NCBI GenBank assembly: GCA_013407085.1
Contig: JACCGJ010005106.1
Span: 1 to 64,000 of the forward strand
Length of the DNA: 64,000 nt
Direction: 5' to 3'
DNA from: Atriophallophorus winterbourni
Lineage: Eukaryota; Platyhelminthes; Trematoda; Plagiorchiida; Microphallidae
The position numbers were made by a program, and so were the translations under genes. Below are positions 35,400-48,300 of the stretch, one piece after another (the stretch's first letter is position 1; each line of letters starts with the position of its first letter). The notes beneath the pieces were generated by a model. It saw only the letters and a program-made list of their open reading frames with translations. It did not search any database and was not told the DNA's origin.

Positions 35400-36415
35400 G
35401 TGTATCGTCACAGGTGACCTACATCGACATTCAAACAGCTTCCTAACTAATCGCACTAACTATGTTGGAATTGCAGGGGTGTGCTCGGAGGAATCACTGA
35501 TTCTCAGTGGAGTGCCTCAAGGCTCGTTGCTTGGTCCATTCGTTTATCTTATTTTTGTAAACGACCTGGCTTGAGTTCACGGTGCTTCCTGTTTGCTGAT
35601 GATGTTAAGAACCTCAGAACCGACAGTAGAGATACGCTTATCTATGATTTAGAAAAAGTAATCGAGTGGACAAAGACCTGGGACTTGCCACAAAAATTGG
35701 GGAAAACCTGTTTTCTGACGACTGATTTAGCGACAACCGAACTAGAATTTGGTGAAGGAACAATCAGAATAGCTGCTGCTGAGAAACTGCAGGATCTTGG
35801 CAATTCTCTAACATTCGATTTTAAGTGGGCTACTCAATGTGCCGAAGCTGCAAACAAGGCTCGCGGAGAATTATTCAGACTTCTCTCAACGTTATCTTGC
35901 CGAAAACCTTCAATCATCACTCACTTATACAAAGTAGTCGTGCAGCCTCACTTGGAGTACTGCGTTCAATCCTGGGCACCGTACTAAAAAAAGATATAGC
36001 ATGTCTCGAATAGGTCCATCGCCTGGCGACTAGGATGGTTGAGGGTCAGACAGGTGAAACCTATAAGGCTAGACTCATGGACCTCGGTTTGTTCTCACTA
36101 AAGAGACGGCGGCTGCGAGGTCACCTAATATAAGCCTTCAAGATTCTAAAGGGTCTTAAGGGTGATTATATTAGTGAAATCGTAAAACTTGCCACTAAAG
36201 CAGCTACAAGGGGCAATTCTATGAAACTTCTTAAGAGTAGACCTGGGTTGCTGGCACGTGAGCACTTTTTCAGCAACCGTGTGGTGAACTTCTGGAACAA
36301 GCTCCCAGATTGTATAGTAAGTCTCCCTAATGTGTTGAGCTTCAAAAGGGAATTAGACGTTAAATGGTCTATCATATCTCCGCACAATGTCTAATAAAAA
36401 ACTTTCAAAAAAACA
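35400..36415 (+). pseudogene. CR1-like LINE copy B, palm to 3' end
   Basis: This copy begins in the RT palm directly after copy A's end. It reads FLTNRTNYVGIAGV, then LSGVPQGSLLGPFVYLIFVNDL and FLFADDVKNLRTD with an intact FADD box (35594-35605). Frame 35481-35987 holds the thumb up to LYKVVVQPHLEYCVQSWAPY. After a stop the C-terminus continues at 35988-36390: KKDIACLE, LGLFSLKRRRLRGHLI, REHFFSNRVVNFWNKLP. The frame changes once near 35575. The sequence is less decayed than copy A, which suggests a younger insertion. Confidence 0.75.
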
Positions 36416-36689
36416 AAAAAACGTATTTTTACATTTTTATCATATCTCTCTAGGCATGGGCAACCTGACAGCAAATTAGCCCACATGCATTCTATGACTT
36501 TGTTTCACCTTGCTTCCGCTAGGCTAGTGATTTCATACACCATACATTGTTCACGCATATTATTGCATTGTTTCCTAAATAGCTGACCTCTCACCGTGCG
36601 GTGAAGAGAAACCCTACCTTACTTTCCACATATTCCGAAACAAGAACGTGTGAAATGTACGAACTGTATACTCAATATCGGAGAGCCGG

Positions 36690-37360
36690 GTGCTCAACCT
36701 CATACCGTCGAATAAAATCTGGGCGCGTGATTGGCTTTTAGCCACCTTCAGTCCTGTGCAACTTGAACTAGGCGCTGTGCGCCTAATGTCTCTCGATGTT
36801 TTCTCCCTTAGGCGCCGTCGTTTAAAAGGTGACTTAATAGAAACCTTCAAGATCTTGAAGGGTTTTAGTGGCGTGCAAATGAACGACTTCTTTACCCTAA
36901 GCACCAAGCTAGGCACCCAGGGCCACTCACTTAAAATTGCTAAGAAACGATGTCGGCTAGGGGTAAGTTGTTTCCTGATAACTCTCCTTAATTGCTATAC
37001 AAGCTTAGGGTTTCATCTATTAGCGTTATCCCGTAAATAAAGTGAGGGCTAGAGCTCTATGTGTTTTTTATTTTATTATACACAATCCTACTTCAGGTGA
37101 CTTCTCGCCGTGCTAGTGAAGAGAAACTGCTTCTCTCTTTTTCCAGCATCGGCTATAACGCGGTGCTTCCTAAGTTCAACCCGGATAATCTCTTGGCTTC
37201 GCGATCGGCGAAGATTTCAAATAGACAAAAAGAATAAACGTTATGGCAGTGGTGGGTGCTTCTCTGCGGCTTTCCGCCGAAAGAAATTATGGACGCTCGA
37301 TTTGCTTGTTAGCCACATACTGTCCTGTGCAAACTGAACTGAACTGAACTGAACTTAACT
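36690..37360 (+). pseudogene. CR1-like LINE copy C, C-terminus with (AACTG)n tail
   Basis: FSLRRRRLKGDLIETFKIL, then MNDFFTLSTKLGTQGHSLK in frame 36690-37040 is the C-terminal domain, ending in a decayed FSNRVV region. A 3' UTR of about 300 bp follows, with GGCAGTGGTGGGTGCTTCTC at 37228-37262. It ends GTGCAAACTGAACTGAACTGAACTGAACTT at 37326-37355, an (AACTG)n tail. Copies A and C share this 3' region, which defines the family. Confidence 0.7.
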
Positions 37361-37364
37361 AATT

Positions 37365-39685
37365 TGATTTTGAAATCTGTTACAAAATCGCAAAATATAT
37401 AAATCAATATTAAAATGGAGCTGAAACAACTCACGTGAAATTTAATGAAATTAAACATGCTTGATAAAAATTCAATATGGTTTACACTCGCAGATATGTG
37501 TTATAATCAATCGTTGTATTGACCTAGTCCGACACTTATTTGAGAAGAGTTTGTATTATCGTATTGTTCCGGTAAGAAAACACATAATATGCCAAAATTC
37601 TCAATTTAATAATTCTCACACATGATAATGCTAGCATTTCTTTGCAATCATTCAATGAATCTCACTAATATTTATGTCGTAACAAATTCCGATTTATTAT
37701 CTATTTTTTCGTATATTAGAACTTTGAATTTAGTGGAAATGTAGTGAACCAAAGAAAATTCGGAAATTATTTCTTATTTCCCAAAATATTAAATTTCTGT
37801 ATAATGATTTTTTATTTCATTCTGTAATAACGGATGAAGTGCCTTTCTAAATCAATAGTATTTTAATTGATTTAATTGAAATTAGAAATTTTTCCATCAT
37901 GTTTCCGCACAAAAAAGGTCGAATGGCACATTTCGCAATAATATAAACACTACATTCAAGTTAAGGAATTAAGGCTACCGATATCTTAATAAAAGTCTGT
38001 TTTATTGTCAAAGATTTGAAAATATTCAATTTTATTTTACTCAGAGCCTGTTCAACTAGTTATCCGTATATTAACTTTGATTAACCGTGAGGAATCAATT
38101 TTTCGTCTGCTGAATTTGCCTCATTTTTCATCGTTCGACATTCTATACATTCTATAATAGAACCAAGTTAATAGCAATGAAAATGAAATTCAAGAAGATG
38201 TCTATTACTCGTGGAGCATCAATCTGGTAATAATAATTATATACAACAGTTGTCCAATTTTGGATTGAACTGATCATAATTTGATGCGTATTTGAAGGAT
38301 AGTCAAGAAATAAATCATGGTCATTGTATGACAGGGAATGCAAGTGCACAGGCAACAATGCATTCGTGTTAAGACAATGCAAGCACACAGTAAAATTTCG
38401 TTGTAATCAACAAAACATCTAGAAGTAACATGCAAGGGCTATGAAAGATTCTAGTGTATGTATTAGAAGGATATCATAATCAAGATATCTGATACTTATG
38501 TGGTTCTATTGCTGAACCACGCCTCAGTACAAAACAATAGGTATTCATTTAAGCACGCCTATTTATTTCAATTTGAATCTCAACTTATTTATGTATTAAA
38601 AAGTGAGCTCGATCCGGGCAAGGCACCGCACTGTCAGAGTCATGTTAGCAAAACAGTTCAATGATCTAATTATATGTCAGATAATTATGTCTGCAGGCAA
38701 AACATTTGCCTGACTGCGTGAACAAAATTCAATTTTATATGAAATTTAATGTATGGTTCCTTACCACAAATGCTGGAAACTAATAAATTTACGCGATACG
38801 TACCTTTAGCAATGTGGGATAGTATAATGTTGCTAATCAATTTCCGGATGCTGATATATTTGTCGGATCATTATTGCAACTTTCTCAATAAACCTCATTT
38901 TTATGGGGCAATTTAAAATTGCTCAAGAAAACAAAAGTGATTATATAGAATCTATAAGTAAAAAAATCATTTACTTCGCGAATATAATATCTACATGACA
39001 TAAAACAGAAAAGAAGATATTAATTGGTTATTAGATTGTATCATATTCCTGAGGGATCATTTATAAATTTATTAATTATTTATGAATTTTACTTATATTT
39101 ATTTTCATTCGAATAATGGAATGCGCATGTGATCTACATCCTTGCTCCATTTGGAACAAAATAGGCATGCAGAATCTATCAAAAATAATTCATGATATAT
39201 GTTCACAGAGAATCAATATTACAATATTTTATAATTGTTCGACGGGATATCCTACGTATTATCTTATGGTGCCCACTTGATTACATATTATAGACAATTT
39301 TGTATTATAAGCGCCAATCAAAATAATCAGGTTTTCATCATATATTATTACATTTATTATACTGAACTGAGTCTAATGACCGGCGAAGGGGCGAAGGCTG
39401 TTTAATGGCACCACAAGTCTAGTTTAATTCACGCTGATGTAGCGTGTTACGTCCGATAGTCATTTTCACATCACAGTTAGCTGAACCTCAGTTCTAGCTG
39501 CTCTGTTAATTTTAAAATTTTCATCTATTAGCAAACATTTTAATCTTAAAACGCTGGCCGTTGATCGTCTAGAAGCTTATTTATCGTAGAAGTATTTTGG
39601 TTGGAAGCAGTTGCTTCCTCGAGCTTTTCTCAGACCATAAATTAAGAACGAGACTCGACTTATGCAGTGATTGAGCAATTTCCAG
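37365..39685. other. AT-rich spacer
   Basis: More than 2 kb of strongly AT-rich DNA without recognised genes. The minus frame 38388-38152 is unsupported. A GC-richer patch at 39375-39450 does not match other repeats here. Confidence 0.45.
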
Positions 39686-39689
39686 GTTT

Positions 39690-40330
39690 CAGAGGCTGAA
39701 TCCGTTGACCCGGTTCGTTGATTTCGGTTTTAAAAGCTTGTTCAAATTGCATATCAAGACTAGGATCACACGCGCAACTGACGTCGACTCTTGACTTAAC
39801 AGCCAATTTGGCGCGGTAAAATATAGTCTGGTGAAGTAGAGGTTTGATACAAATAGTGAATGGTCAGTGTCGCAGTATGCGATTTGATATGATCTTGTGA
39901 AGAATACACTTTTTATACGCCTAACGATTTCGATACATTGACTGAGGATTTTTCCAAGAGACTTTATTTCGTGTCTTCGTTTGAAAGAATGTGTTAGCGG
40001 CACAAAGAATGAACTGTGTACATAGTGTTAATGAGCATTGTTCATTTCCCTTTGTCCTACTTAATTCGAACGTTCCAATTCAGTTTGTCTCAGACTTAGG
40101 GTCTGCAGGGACTCGGGCGTTGAAATTACCCAATACCGTCATTGGCAGCTTAGTGAGTACTGTTGTCACGCTATGATAAAAGGCGTCTTTTACATCAGGT
40201 TTCGCAGAAAGCGTCGGCGCATAAACGTTGACCAGCATTATCTTACGCCTTTGATTTTCGAGACGTCACCATAAAATTCAAACAGAATGAACCGGACGTT
40301 CCAGGATCACAGTTTCAGAGCTGATCTGTG
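39690..40330 (-). pseudogene. LINE AP-endonuclease relic
   Basis: Minus-strand frames show an endonuclease core in the same style as the 19-kb LINE. VNVYAPTLSAKPDVKDAFYHS, then LTKLPMTVLGNFNARVPADP are readable (plus 40230-40090). GNFNARV is the GDFNA(R/K)V box with the catalytic D changed to N. The TDHSLFVSNL box (plus 39870-39835) stands for the SDH motif. The frame 40003-39689 covers the end. Stops and shifts separate the pieces, and no RT follows. Confidence 0.6.
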
Positions 40331-40334
40331 TTTC

Positions 40335-41880
40335 TCGTAATTCATTTCGCTGGTGCTGAAAAATACAGTCTACTAACTAGTTGTTTTTAAATCCCTATGC
40401 AACTAATGGGGATGTTTGAGATAAGTGTTTTTTCCACTAAGTATACCGCGTTCATGGACGTATCAGTTCCATAGGCCTGAAGCAAACCGGATTTGAGGCG
40501 CTAGTTAACAGCATCCGCCCCTTCTCCAGTCAGTAAAAACAGATTCACCGGGTCACACTGGAACACACTATCAGGCCAGGCACTGGACTTGGTTGTCAAA
40601 GTTTGACGAGTGCGGTAGGAAAGCCGAAAGTGGTTGCTGATGAAAAGCTAGCCACTTTTCGCAACACTAAGGTCATTGGTCCACGTTGCACGCAGGCACT
40701 TCGATTGTGTCTCGTTTCATTCCTGAGGTCAATCCGTCAAACACTGATCGCGTTCATCCACGAATCGCGCGACACAGGAGAAAAGCCAATTGGTGAAACG
40801 CGTTTATTGCACACAGTCAAATAACGAAACATGCTTATTTTATATAATCAAATCGAACAACCACAACGCTGATCTTCGATCATATCTGTTCGTGTTATCA
40901 CTTCCATCTGATTTGTGAATCTACGTCGTGCCAATTGGTACACTTCAAGCCCTCGCCACACCGGGCTCTTTCAGCTGACATTGACGAATTGCATACCGTT
41001 TTATTGCAGCTGACGTTGTATATCTTTTCATACTTCCGAAGATGTCGCTTGACCCGTTCTAATACAATCCTTCCGAAATCTTGAAATATTACGAGTTCGC
41101 AATTGTAGTCGTCAGTATTTTTGGTGCTTCTTGCTCTTGTGGTGCGCCGAAAGGTGGTGTTTTGCATATCATTCAAAAGCTCGTGATACGCAATCATTGC
41201 TCATAAACTTCTCATCTCCACAAAATGTTACATTAGACGCGCCCCATCAGAGAATTTTTGGAAATGGGAGCATATCATTTAAAACTGCTTCTGCTATGAC
41301 AACCATAGAACCACGATATTATATTAAAAAATATCAATCTAGAAATAATTATGAGATGTTAAAGCAATTTCCATGCGCAAAGCTAATCTCAACTTTGCTT
41401 TGATCAAAAAATGATAGCGACGATTTCAAATTCCTCTCTACGACAACTGTTCAGATTTTATTATTGAACAAAATTTATTTGACCAAAATTTGCGTTTTTC
41501 CGGAATGTTCATATTTAATCCGTTGTACGCATATGCGGAATTTTTTTATATTTTTAATTATCCATTCGTCAATGACTCTTATTGATGAAGAGTTGCATCA
41601 ATTGCAGTGAAATGTCAACAAAATATGGTGATATCATTACACTGATCAACTTCTGAAATTTTGTTTAAAAATTTTGTTGCTTTACTTTTGTTATATTTTA
41701 CACGAGGGAAATATTTTAGACTCAAATATTTTTGATGCTGTTAAATACCTCTTTACGAATTATATGGTAAATTTATGTATTTATATGATTCCAGAAATTA
41801 GATATTTTTGTATATTTGAATTTAATTTTCCCAAACATTTCCAAAGGTTTTTCGTAAACATCTAATAATTTATTATCTCA
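40335..41880. other. Spacer upstream of the permease gene
   Basis: Should hold the promoter and any 5' untranslated exon of the gene at 41894, but I cannot point to a convincing TATA box or start site. 40480-40800 is GC-richer and may continue the endonuclease-bearing element; 41400-41880 is strongly AT-rich. Confidence 0.4.
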
Positions 41881-41893
41881 ACATTACAGACAA
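41868..41893 (+). promoter_or_regulatory. Possible splice acceptor just before the start codon
   Basis: TTTATTATCTCAACATTACAG ends in AG at 41888-41889, four bases before the first ATG (41894). A T-rich stretch before CAG is what a 3' splice site needs. The mRNA leader may therefore be joined here, either to an upstream untranslated exon or to a trans-spliced leader, which flatworms use. This is inference; the alternative is that transcription simply starts upstream. Confidence 0.35.
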
Positions 41894-42395
41894 ATGATGG
41901 AACCAGACAAAAGTTCTTCGGTGGAAACCACAGAAAATTCTATTTCGATGTCGGAACGTTCGGTGAAGGAAGACAATCCGGAAAAGGCTAAGCTGGAAAA
42001 ATCGATTGGTTTGTTGTCAAGCATCACCATCATTGTCGGTTCCGTGATTGGGTCTGGAATATTCATCAGCCCCATTGGAATTATAAAACATATGCACAGT
42101 TTTGGTGCCAGCATCATAATTTGGGTCGTATGTGGCCTGTACTCTCTAATGGGTGCCTACTGTTACGCCGAGCTTGGCACAATGTTGCCAAGTTCCGGGG
42201 CAGATTATTCCTACGTTTTGGAGGCTTTCGGTCCGTTTATGGGCTTTCTGCGTATGTGGATCGAGGTTTTGGCCGTCAGACCAGCTTCTGCCGCAGTCAT
42301 TGCCATAGTGTTCGCAAAATACACAGTGCATCCGTTTTTTTCAACCTGTGAAGGCCCCGCATCGGTGTATACTTTGGTATCCATTATATGTGTTT
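41894..42395 (+). CDS. Permease exon 1 (residues 1-167)
   Basis: Starts at the first of two consecutive ATGs, followed by a hydrophilic acidic/serine-rich cytoplasmic N-terminus (residues 1-36). Helix 1 (about 38-60, with GSGIF), helix 2 (about 70-95, with [12 protein letters not shown] after it), helix 3 (about 117-142) and the start of helix 4 follow. The loop cysteine for the heavy-chain disulfide is C152. Donor TTT|GTGAGT at 42396, phase 1. The open frame runs 17 codons into the intron, which is why the raw ORF looks 184 codons long. Confidence 0.92.
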
Positions 42396-45300
42396 GTGAG
42401 TATTTTATTTTCATTTCTATACATTATCACTTGAAATGTGTACTGTAAACTGTTTCATAGCTAACACGCGAAATTATCACATAGAACATTACATATTTAC
42501 GTGGAATTATTGATCAAATAAGTATGACTTTCTTAGCATTTTTAATAGAGAAAAATAGAAAGAAAAATAGAAAAAATAGAAAGAAAAAAATAGAAAGAAA
42601 ATAGAAAGAAAATAAAAATGGTAACATGTGCATTCTCTCTTCACATGCCTATCCCAAACACTACAAAACCAACTCTAGAGTTTTATCTGTGATGAAAGGT
42701 GTGCAAAAGCTAATATCACGAAACGACTTTATTTTTAAAACCAAAAGGACATTCTCGTTTGAATAAGGAGGATAACATTAAAGCGTTAACAATGCGATCA
42801 TTATTTACGAATTTAAAATAAGATAAACTTTTACAATTTTATGAACAGTCTCGCTGTAAAATTTCGTTTATTGCTAATACGAATCACATAATTTGGTAGG
42901 ATTTATTGTTCGTGTATTGGTGAATGTGATTTCGAGGCCTCGTTTTTTCGTTAAATATATTCGAAATTTGACCAGACATTTTTCAACTTAAATTGTTGTC
43001 TATTCATTGATAATTGCCAAGATGAGGTCTAAACTGATGATAAATTTGTTTTCATTTTATTGTTACCAGTGACCCTGGGCATGATCAACTGTATTTCTGT
43101 CAAGTTGTCCACGAGAACTCAAATCGTGTTCACCTTCGCGAAAATCTTGGCTTTGGTTATGATAATCATAACTGGGTTTGTGAGGATCGGGCAAGGTAGG
43201 TCAAGCAATGTTCATTCCCTCATACCCATTTGCTTTTATACACGATTTTGCTTTCGAAACTCTCTCTGACCAATTCACACATTTTGTACATATGCATACA
43301 ATATTTGTCAAAAAATCAATAATCGCTTCAATTTACTACAAATAATAATGTTTTCAAATTATGGAAATTTCACTCAATATCTTAAGCATATATTTCGAAC
43401 GAATCATGAATGTGCATCGTCAGAAGTAAATTAAAATGAATTTTTCGTTTGATGACAAATGATATGTTTATATGTGGCGGAAATAGCCTTTCAGTATATC
43501 TATAGGCTGTCCCAGATACAATCGGTAGCATTGGTTATCGCTGCTAAAATTTGCTCACATTCTAGTTGAGCACATTAAAGTAATTTATTTTGAGTAGCCA
43601 AAGAATACCAGTCAACAGAAAAGAATTTCAAAGAAAGAATGCAATGCTGATGTTACGTTAATTTTTCATCAATACGTTGGGTCTGGCAACAGAGTTCTTC
43701 AGTAAGAACGGCGGGTGGTAAATTCTCTTCAAGAGTCTTGATAAAAATGAGAAATATAACGGTTGGCTTGAACTGCAAATTCAACTTCAATAAAATAAAA
43801 TAATAGATATCCTAACTTCTCGTAAACTAAGTTAAATAATTTCATCTCAGCGCTTCGATTTTTAATGAAATTAGAGGTATACATTGGTTCTGTGGACCTT
43901 AATTGCCTAATAAAGAAAAATCGACAACTTTCTACCAAATTCCGAAACAGAAAGATGTGGATGTCATGTTTATTTATAACCCATGGTTAACCATCCGCAT
44001 ATTAGCTATCCGTCTTATTGCGCTTGCTCCCTATCGGGATATTAACCAGCAAATAATATTAAACAATAAACGTATGATTTGTGTGTAAAATGTTGTTATT
44101 AGCTAACTTTAACCCGCCATTTTTCATACAATCCACCGTTAAGCGAGTTTTGAATGAAAAACGTTCATTGACTGAACCTGATCTTACTGTCTTCACCTGA
44201 TGACGGCAAACAGCCAGAAACCGGTAGTGGTGTGTAAGGGATGGGGATGTGGGCACCAAAATGCATTGATTCATCAACTGTATCAATTTTTCTTCAGGTC
44301 ATACGGAAGGATTTCAAGACGCATTCGAGGGTTCAAACTGGAAGCCCAGTAGCATTACCCTCGCGTTTTACAGTGGTCTTTTCTCGTACGCTGGTTGGAA
44401 TTATCTGAATTGTATGCTAGAAGAGATGAAGAACCCTCGGAAGCATTTGCCGATTGCTATTGCGATTTCTTGCACGCTGATCACCGCTGTTTATACCATG
44501 GCCAATGTGGCCTACGTGTCAGTTCTGTCGGTGAACGATATTATGAACTCACCAGCTGTTGCAGTGGTACGTTGAATTTCACGCAACAACAATCTCAAGT
44601 TTCTAGCTGTTATTTGGAAGCTGCATTTTTATAATGATTTAATAGTAATCACATGTTAAGAAACCTCTTCGTACACCTCCGCGGCACCGGGTTTATTCTA
44701 TCTGGGTATGTATCATGAACGTACTCAATATCAGAAAATGTTCCGATATTAATTGCGCAAAATGCTACACGCTATCGGCCCTGGGTTTTGTAAATGTGCT
44801 AATCACGATCCTGTTTGGATGGACGAACAATTTACGATGAGTATACAGTATTTGATGCCCCATGAAGACCTAAATTATCACGCTAAATTTTGTGTTCTTA
44901 TTTTTTGTTATGGGCCCAAGAAGCAATAATTTTTCATAGAACACACAATTCTGTTAAAATAGTCGACAATACTCCCTCACGATCATTGATTAATTAATAG
45001 CACGGACTTTGAAGATGATTTATCACGAATGCCTGTGATCGCATTGAGCATCGTCAAAGATTTATGTGAAATAATTGTTGTAAATGATTGATACATAACA
45101 TGCGTGAATGATCCAAGTTTTACAAAATTTTCGTTCCCCGATCGCCTGTTATCACTCGACTCAAATTAACGGTGACTCAACATTTCCCAAGTGTCTTGAA
45201 TTCCAGCAAAAACAGATCGCTGTAATATAATAAGTTCATATAATTATTCTCTTTTGTAGAAGACTAATCTAATGATGTACAAAACGCTCACTCAATCGAA

Positions 45301-48300
45301 TTCCTATTATCATCTGACAGCTGACGGCAATTAGAGATAGAACCGGGATATGAGCATCCCGTTATATTGATGGTCGTATTCTCCTGTCGTATAGTGCAAT
45401 GCGAATTCTTTACCCTTTACTTTTAAATTTCATTAGGATTTCGCAAACCAAGTCTACGGAAAAGCCTGGTTCATCATGTCAATTTTTGTTGCAATGTCCA
45501 CGTTCGGAGGTGCCAACGGAACTATTCTGACAACATCTCGTATTTTCTTTGTTGCCGGTCGTGAAAAGCAAATGCCCCAATTATTGTCCATGCTTCAAAT
45601 GAAACTAATTACACCAATCCCAGCGATTATTTTCACGGTATGTATATCACGATTATTTACCGATATTTTTCTACCAACCAGCACGATAACGTTCCAGTTG
45701 CAATATAAGTACACTTTTCGTGATTGATATTTCATCTAAATTAAAGTTTACCGTCAGATATAAGTTTATAGTTCAAACGAATTATGCATTCTAATTTCAA
45801 GCGTAAATAGTGGTCTGGCATTTATGGCAGATCCGTCACCTCAGTCATCCTCTCCGTGCCGGTGTGGCACATGAAGGCGAAAGACTACTTCACGCCAGTG
45901 GTTCCGGTCTGTCGCTGCTTCCGTTGCCGTCTGCACCGTGAATCCTTGTGCATGTAGTTCGCGTTCCAAAGTTCTGCGCCAAGTTTCCTTGGACCGTCCC
46001 CTTTTTCGTTTACCTTGCGGATGCCAGTGCATGGCTACCTTCGTATGCGAACTGGGATCCATCCTGCAGACATGACTGAACCACGGATCTGTTGTCATCG
46101 TTTCCGTAGCAATGAAGGTTTTACGGGATAGGGTTGCTAGCCCTAAGCACAACCCTCCTCCTTTCTCAAACGAATTATGCATTCTAATTTCAAGCGTAAA
46201 TAGTGGTCTGGCATTTATAATGAGAAGTATTTGCAAGCCTAAAAAATACGAAATTGCATGCATTTCTACCACACTCTCTGACACACACACCACTAGCGGC
46301 TTTGTGGTATTTGCGCTCAGCACGTATAGATACTACGATCATCATCACAAGACGTAACACTGAGGAATCGGTTAACAAAGTGTGAACCTCAAGCACCTGT
46401 TGAATATGGTTGACAAGATCAACCAGTTCAATTGCATGTACCCATGCACATGTAAATGTGTTAAACCCGGAAGAATTTACCAAACTGTAACGTTTAAATT
46501 TCGCATTAGTTTAGTGAACGCTTGTTCACTAAGAGCCAGTTATGCAGATGTTCAACTATTGTCCTTGGCAATTCGGCAGATGCGATTTGTTTCCTTTGTT
46601 GTAATATGTCGATGAAAAATACGAATTTTATTGCAGTAATGGTAGCAAGTCATTGATCATGATCAGTAACAATATGGAAACGAATGCAGCGTATTGTTGA
46701 ACCCTATTGGTAGTTTCAATAGTTGGTACATATTCCGACTTTTCGTGTACTTGTGGAGATATCACTAGCGGACATAGAAAGGAGGCGTCCAGTGATGAAA
46801 ACCTCATTAGCCCACTAAAAGAGACTGGGTCAGCTCGTTCAATGATTCCGATATTGAAGACATACTGTTGACGGTGTTCCGATTCTCGAATCCAGATACG
46901 TTGTATTTCGCAACATTAACTCCGTCCTGAATAAGACCGTAGCACTTTTTGAAGGTAAGGATGGATAAAAATTTGTCAAAGAAAAATTCTATGCCCACAG
47001 AAGAAGTGTACTTAGCAGGTGGGTCAATATCGTCTCCATAATAAATAACTTATGGATTAATTTTCTGCCGATTTTTATCTGTGAATTTACTGTAGAACGT
47101 AGGTTTTCGATCTTTCATAAGCGTAAATACAAGTTTCAGTTCATTGAAACGCGTTGGAATTTCTATCATATAAACACTTATTTGAGGCTGAAAATAGAAA
47201 GAAAAAATTTATGCAATCGGTACAAATAGTGTTTCTGTGATGTTTTGCGTGTGCAACCAATTAAGATGTTCAGAACGGTACTGGCGAATTTGCATATGAA
47301 GCAGATCAAAAGCAAGTACATTGATCATAAGAAGTTAATTTATCCGAGAATGTGTTACCGCTTCGTTGTTGACAGATTTTTATCATAACTTTTAAACGGC
47401 TAGATGCTCTATTTAAATAATTGGTGGGCGGGAATCAAGGATTATTGTCACAAAGGAATTAGAATTGTGCACAGTGTACTTATGGGCGGTTAACGTTAAG
47501 AACAAACACATGAGGCGGCCGGAATGCTACTTAATCAGTGTATTGCCTTGTTCCCAGTCTTCACTTAGTCATGTTTTTTCTAACTTTAATCCATGGTTTG
47601 ACGAAACGTTATTCGGAAACTGTGCTGACCGGTTGCATACCAATAGGTTTCCAATATTAAGTCAAGAAATTACACGATTATGAGTTGTTTCGTTTTAATG
47701 AACCAATATTTACTATGCTACGGTAATTGTGAATCTATGTGCCTCTTCTCACCATAAAATTCTTGAATTTCCATTATGATTGGTTTACCAAATTCAGAAC
47801 ACAAATCCGAGCAGTTCTGGTTTGCATGAAATCATCCAGACTTGGGGTTATCATGTTGTTGTTTTGATTTCAGTGCACAGTCACAATCGTGTACATCTTG
47901 ACAGGAAATATCGAATCTCTTCTAACTTACCTGGGATTTGTTCAGTGGCTGGCCATCGGCTTTTCGATTCTGATTCTCATTATATTCCGCTTCACAAGAC
48001 CGGAATTAGAACGGCCGGTTAAAGTAAGCATATCGCGTACCGAGTTTGATATTACGAAAAATTCTTACCTCATCTTGTTGTTATTATTTTTCTGGAAAAT
48101 TGAAATTTAATGATGATTTATTAGATTCCTGCCTAATGTTACTTTTTAACTTTGGATATTCGCCACGACGGCAGTAACTGTAGAACTTTTATTGTTATTT
48201 CATTTTTGTAAATATTATTTTAAAAATATCGGCAATGGTGTGGTGGAAGCAAGAATTAGTGTAGATCAAATGAGATCGCACAGTGAATATTAGCAAGGCA

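Noticed and set aside
42396..42448. 17-codon extension of permease exon 1 to the stop at 42448
   Set aside because: It crosses a consensus GTGAGT donor and loses the family sequence at once; exon 2 resumes it in the right phase.
44395..44634. 79-codon ORF overlapping permease exon 3
   Set aside because: It is the +1 shadow frame of exon 3; the correct frame gives WNYLN and [14 protein letters not shown].
45841..46323. 160-codon minus-strand ORF as a host gene
   Set aside because: Most of it is the mini-RTE insert ([12 protein letters not shown] ... [12 protein letters not shown]); the rest is read through the flanking direct repeat and intron.
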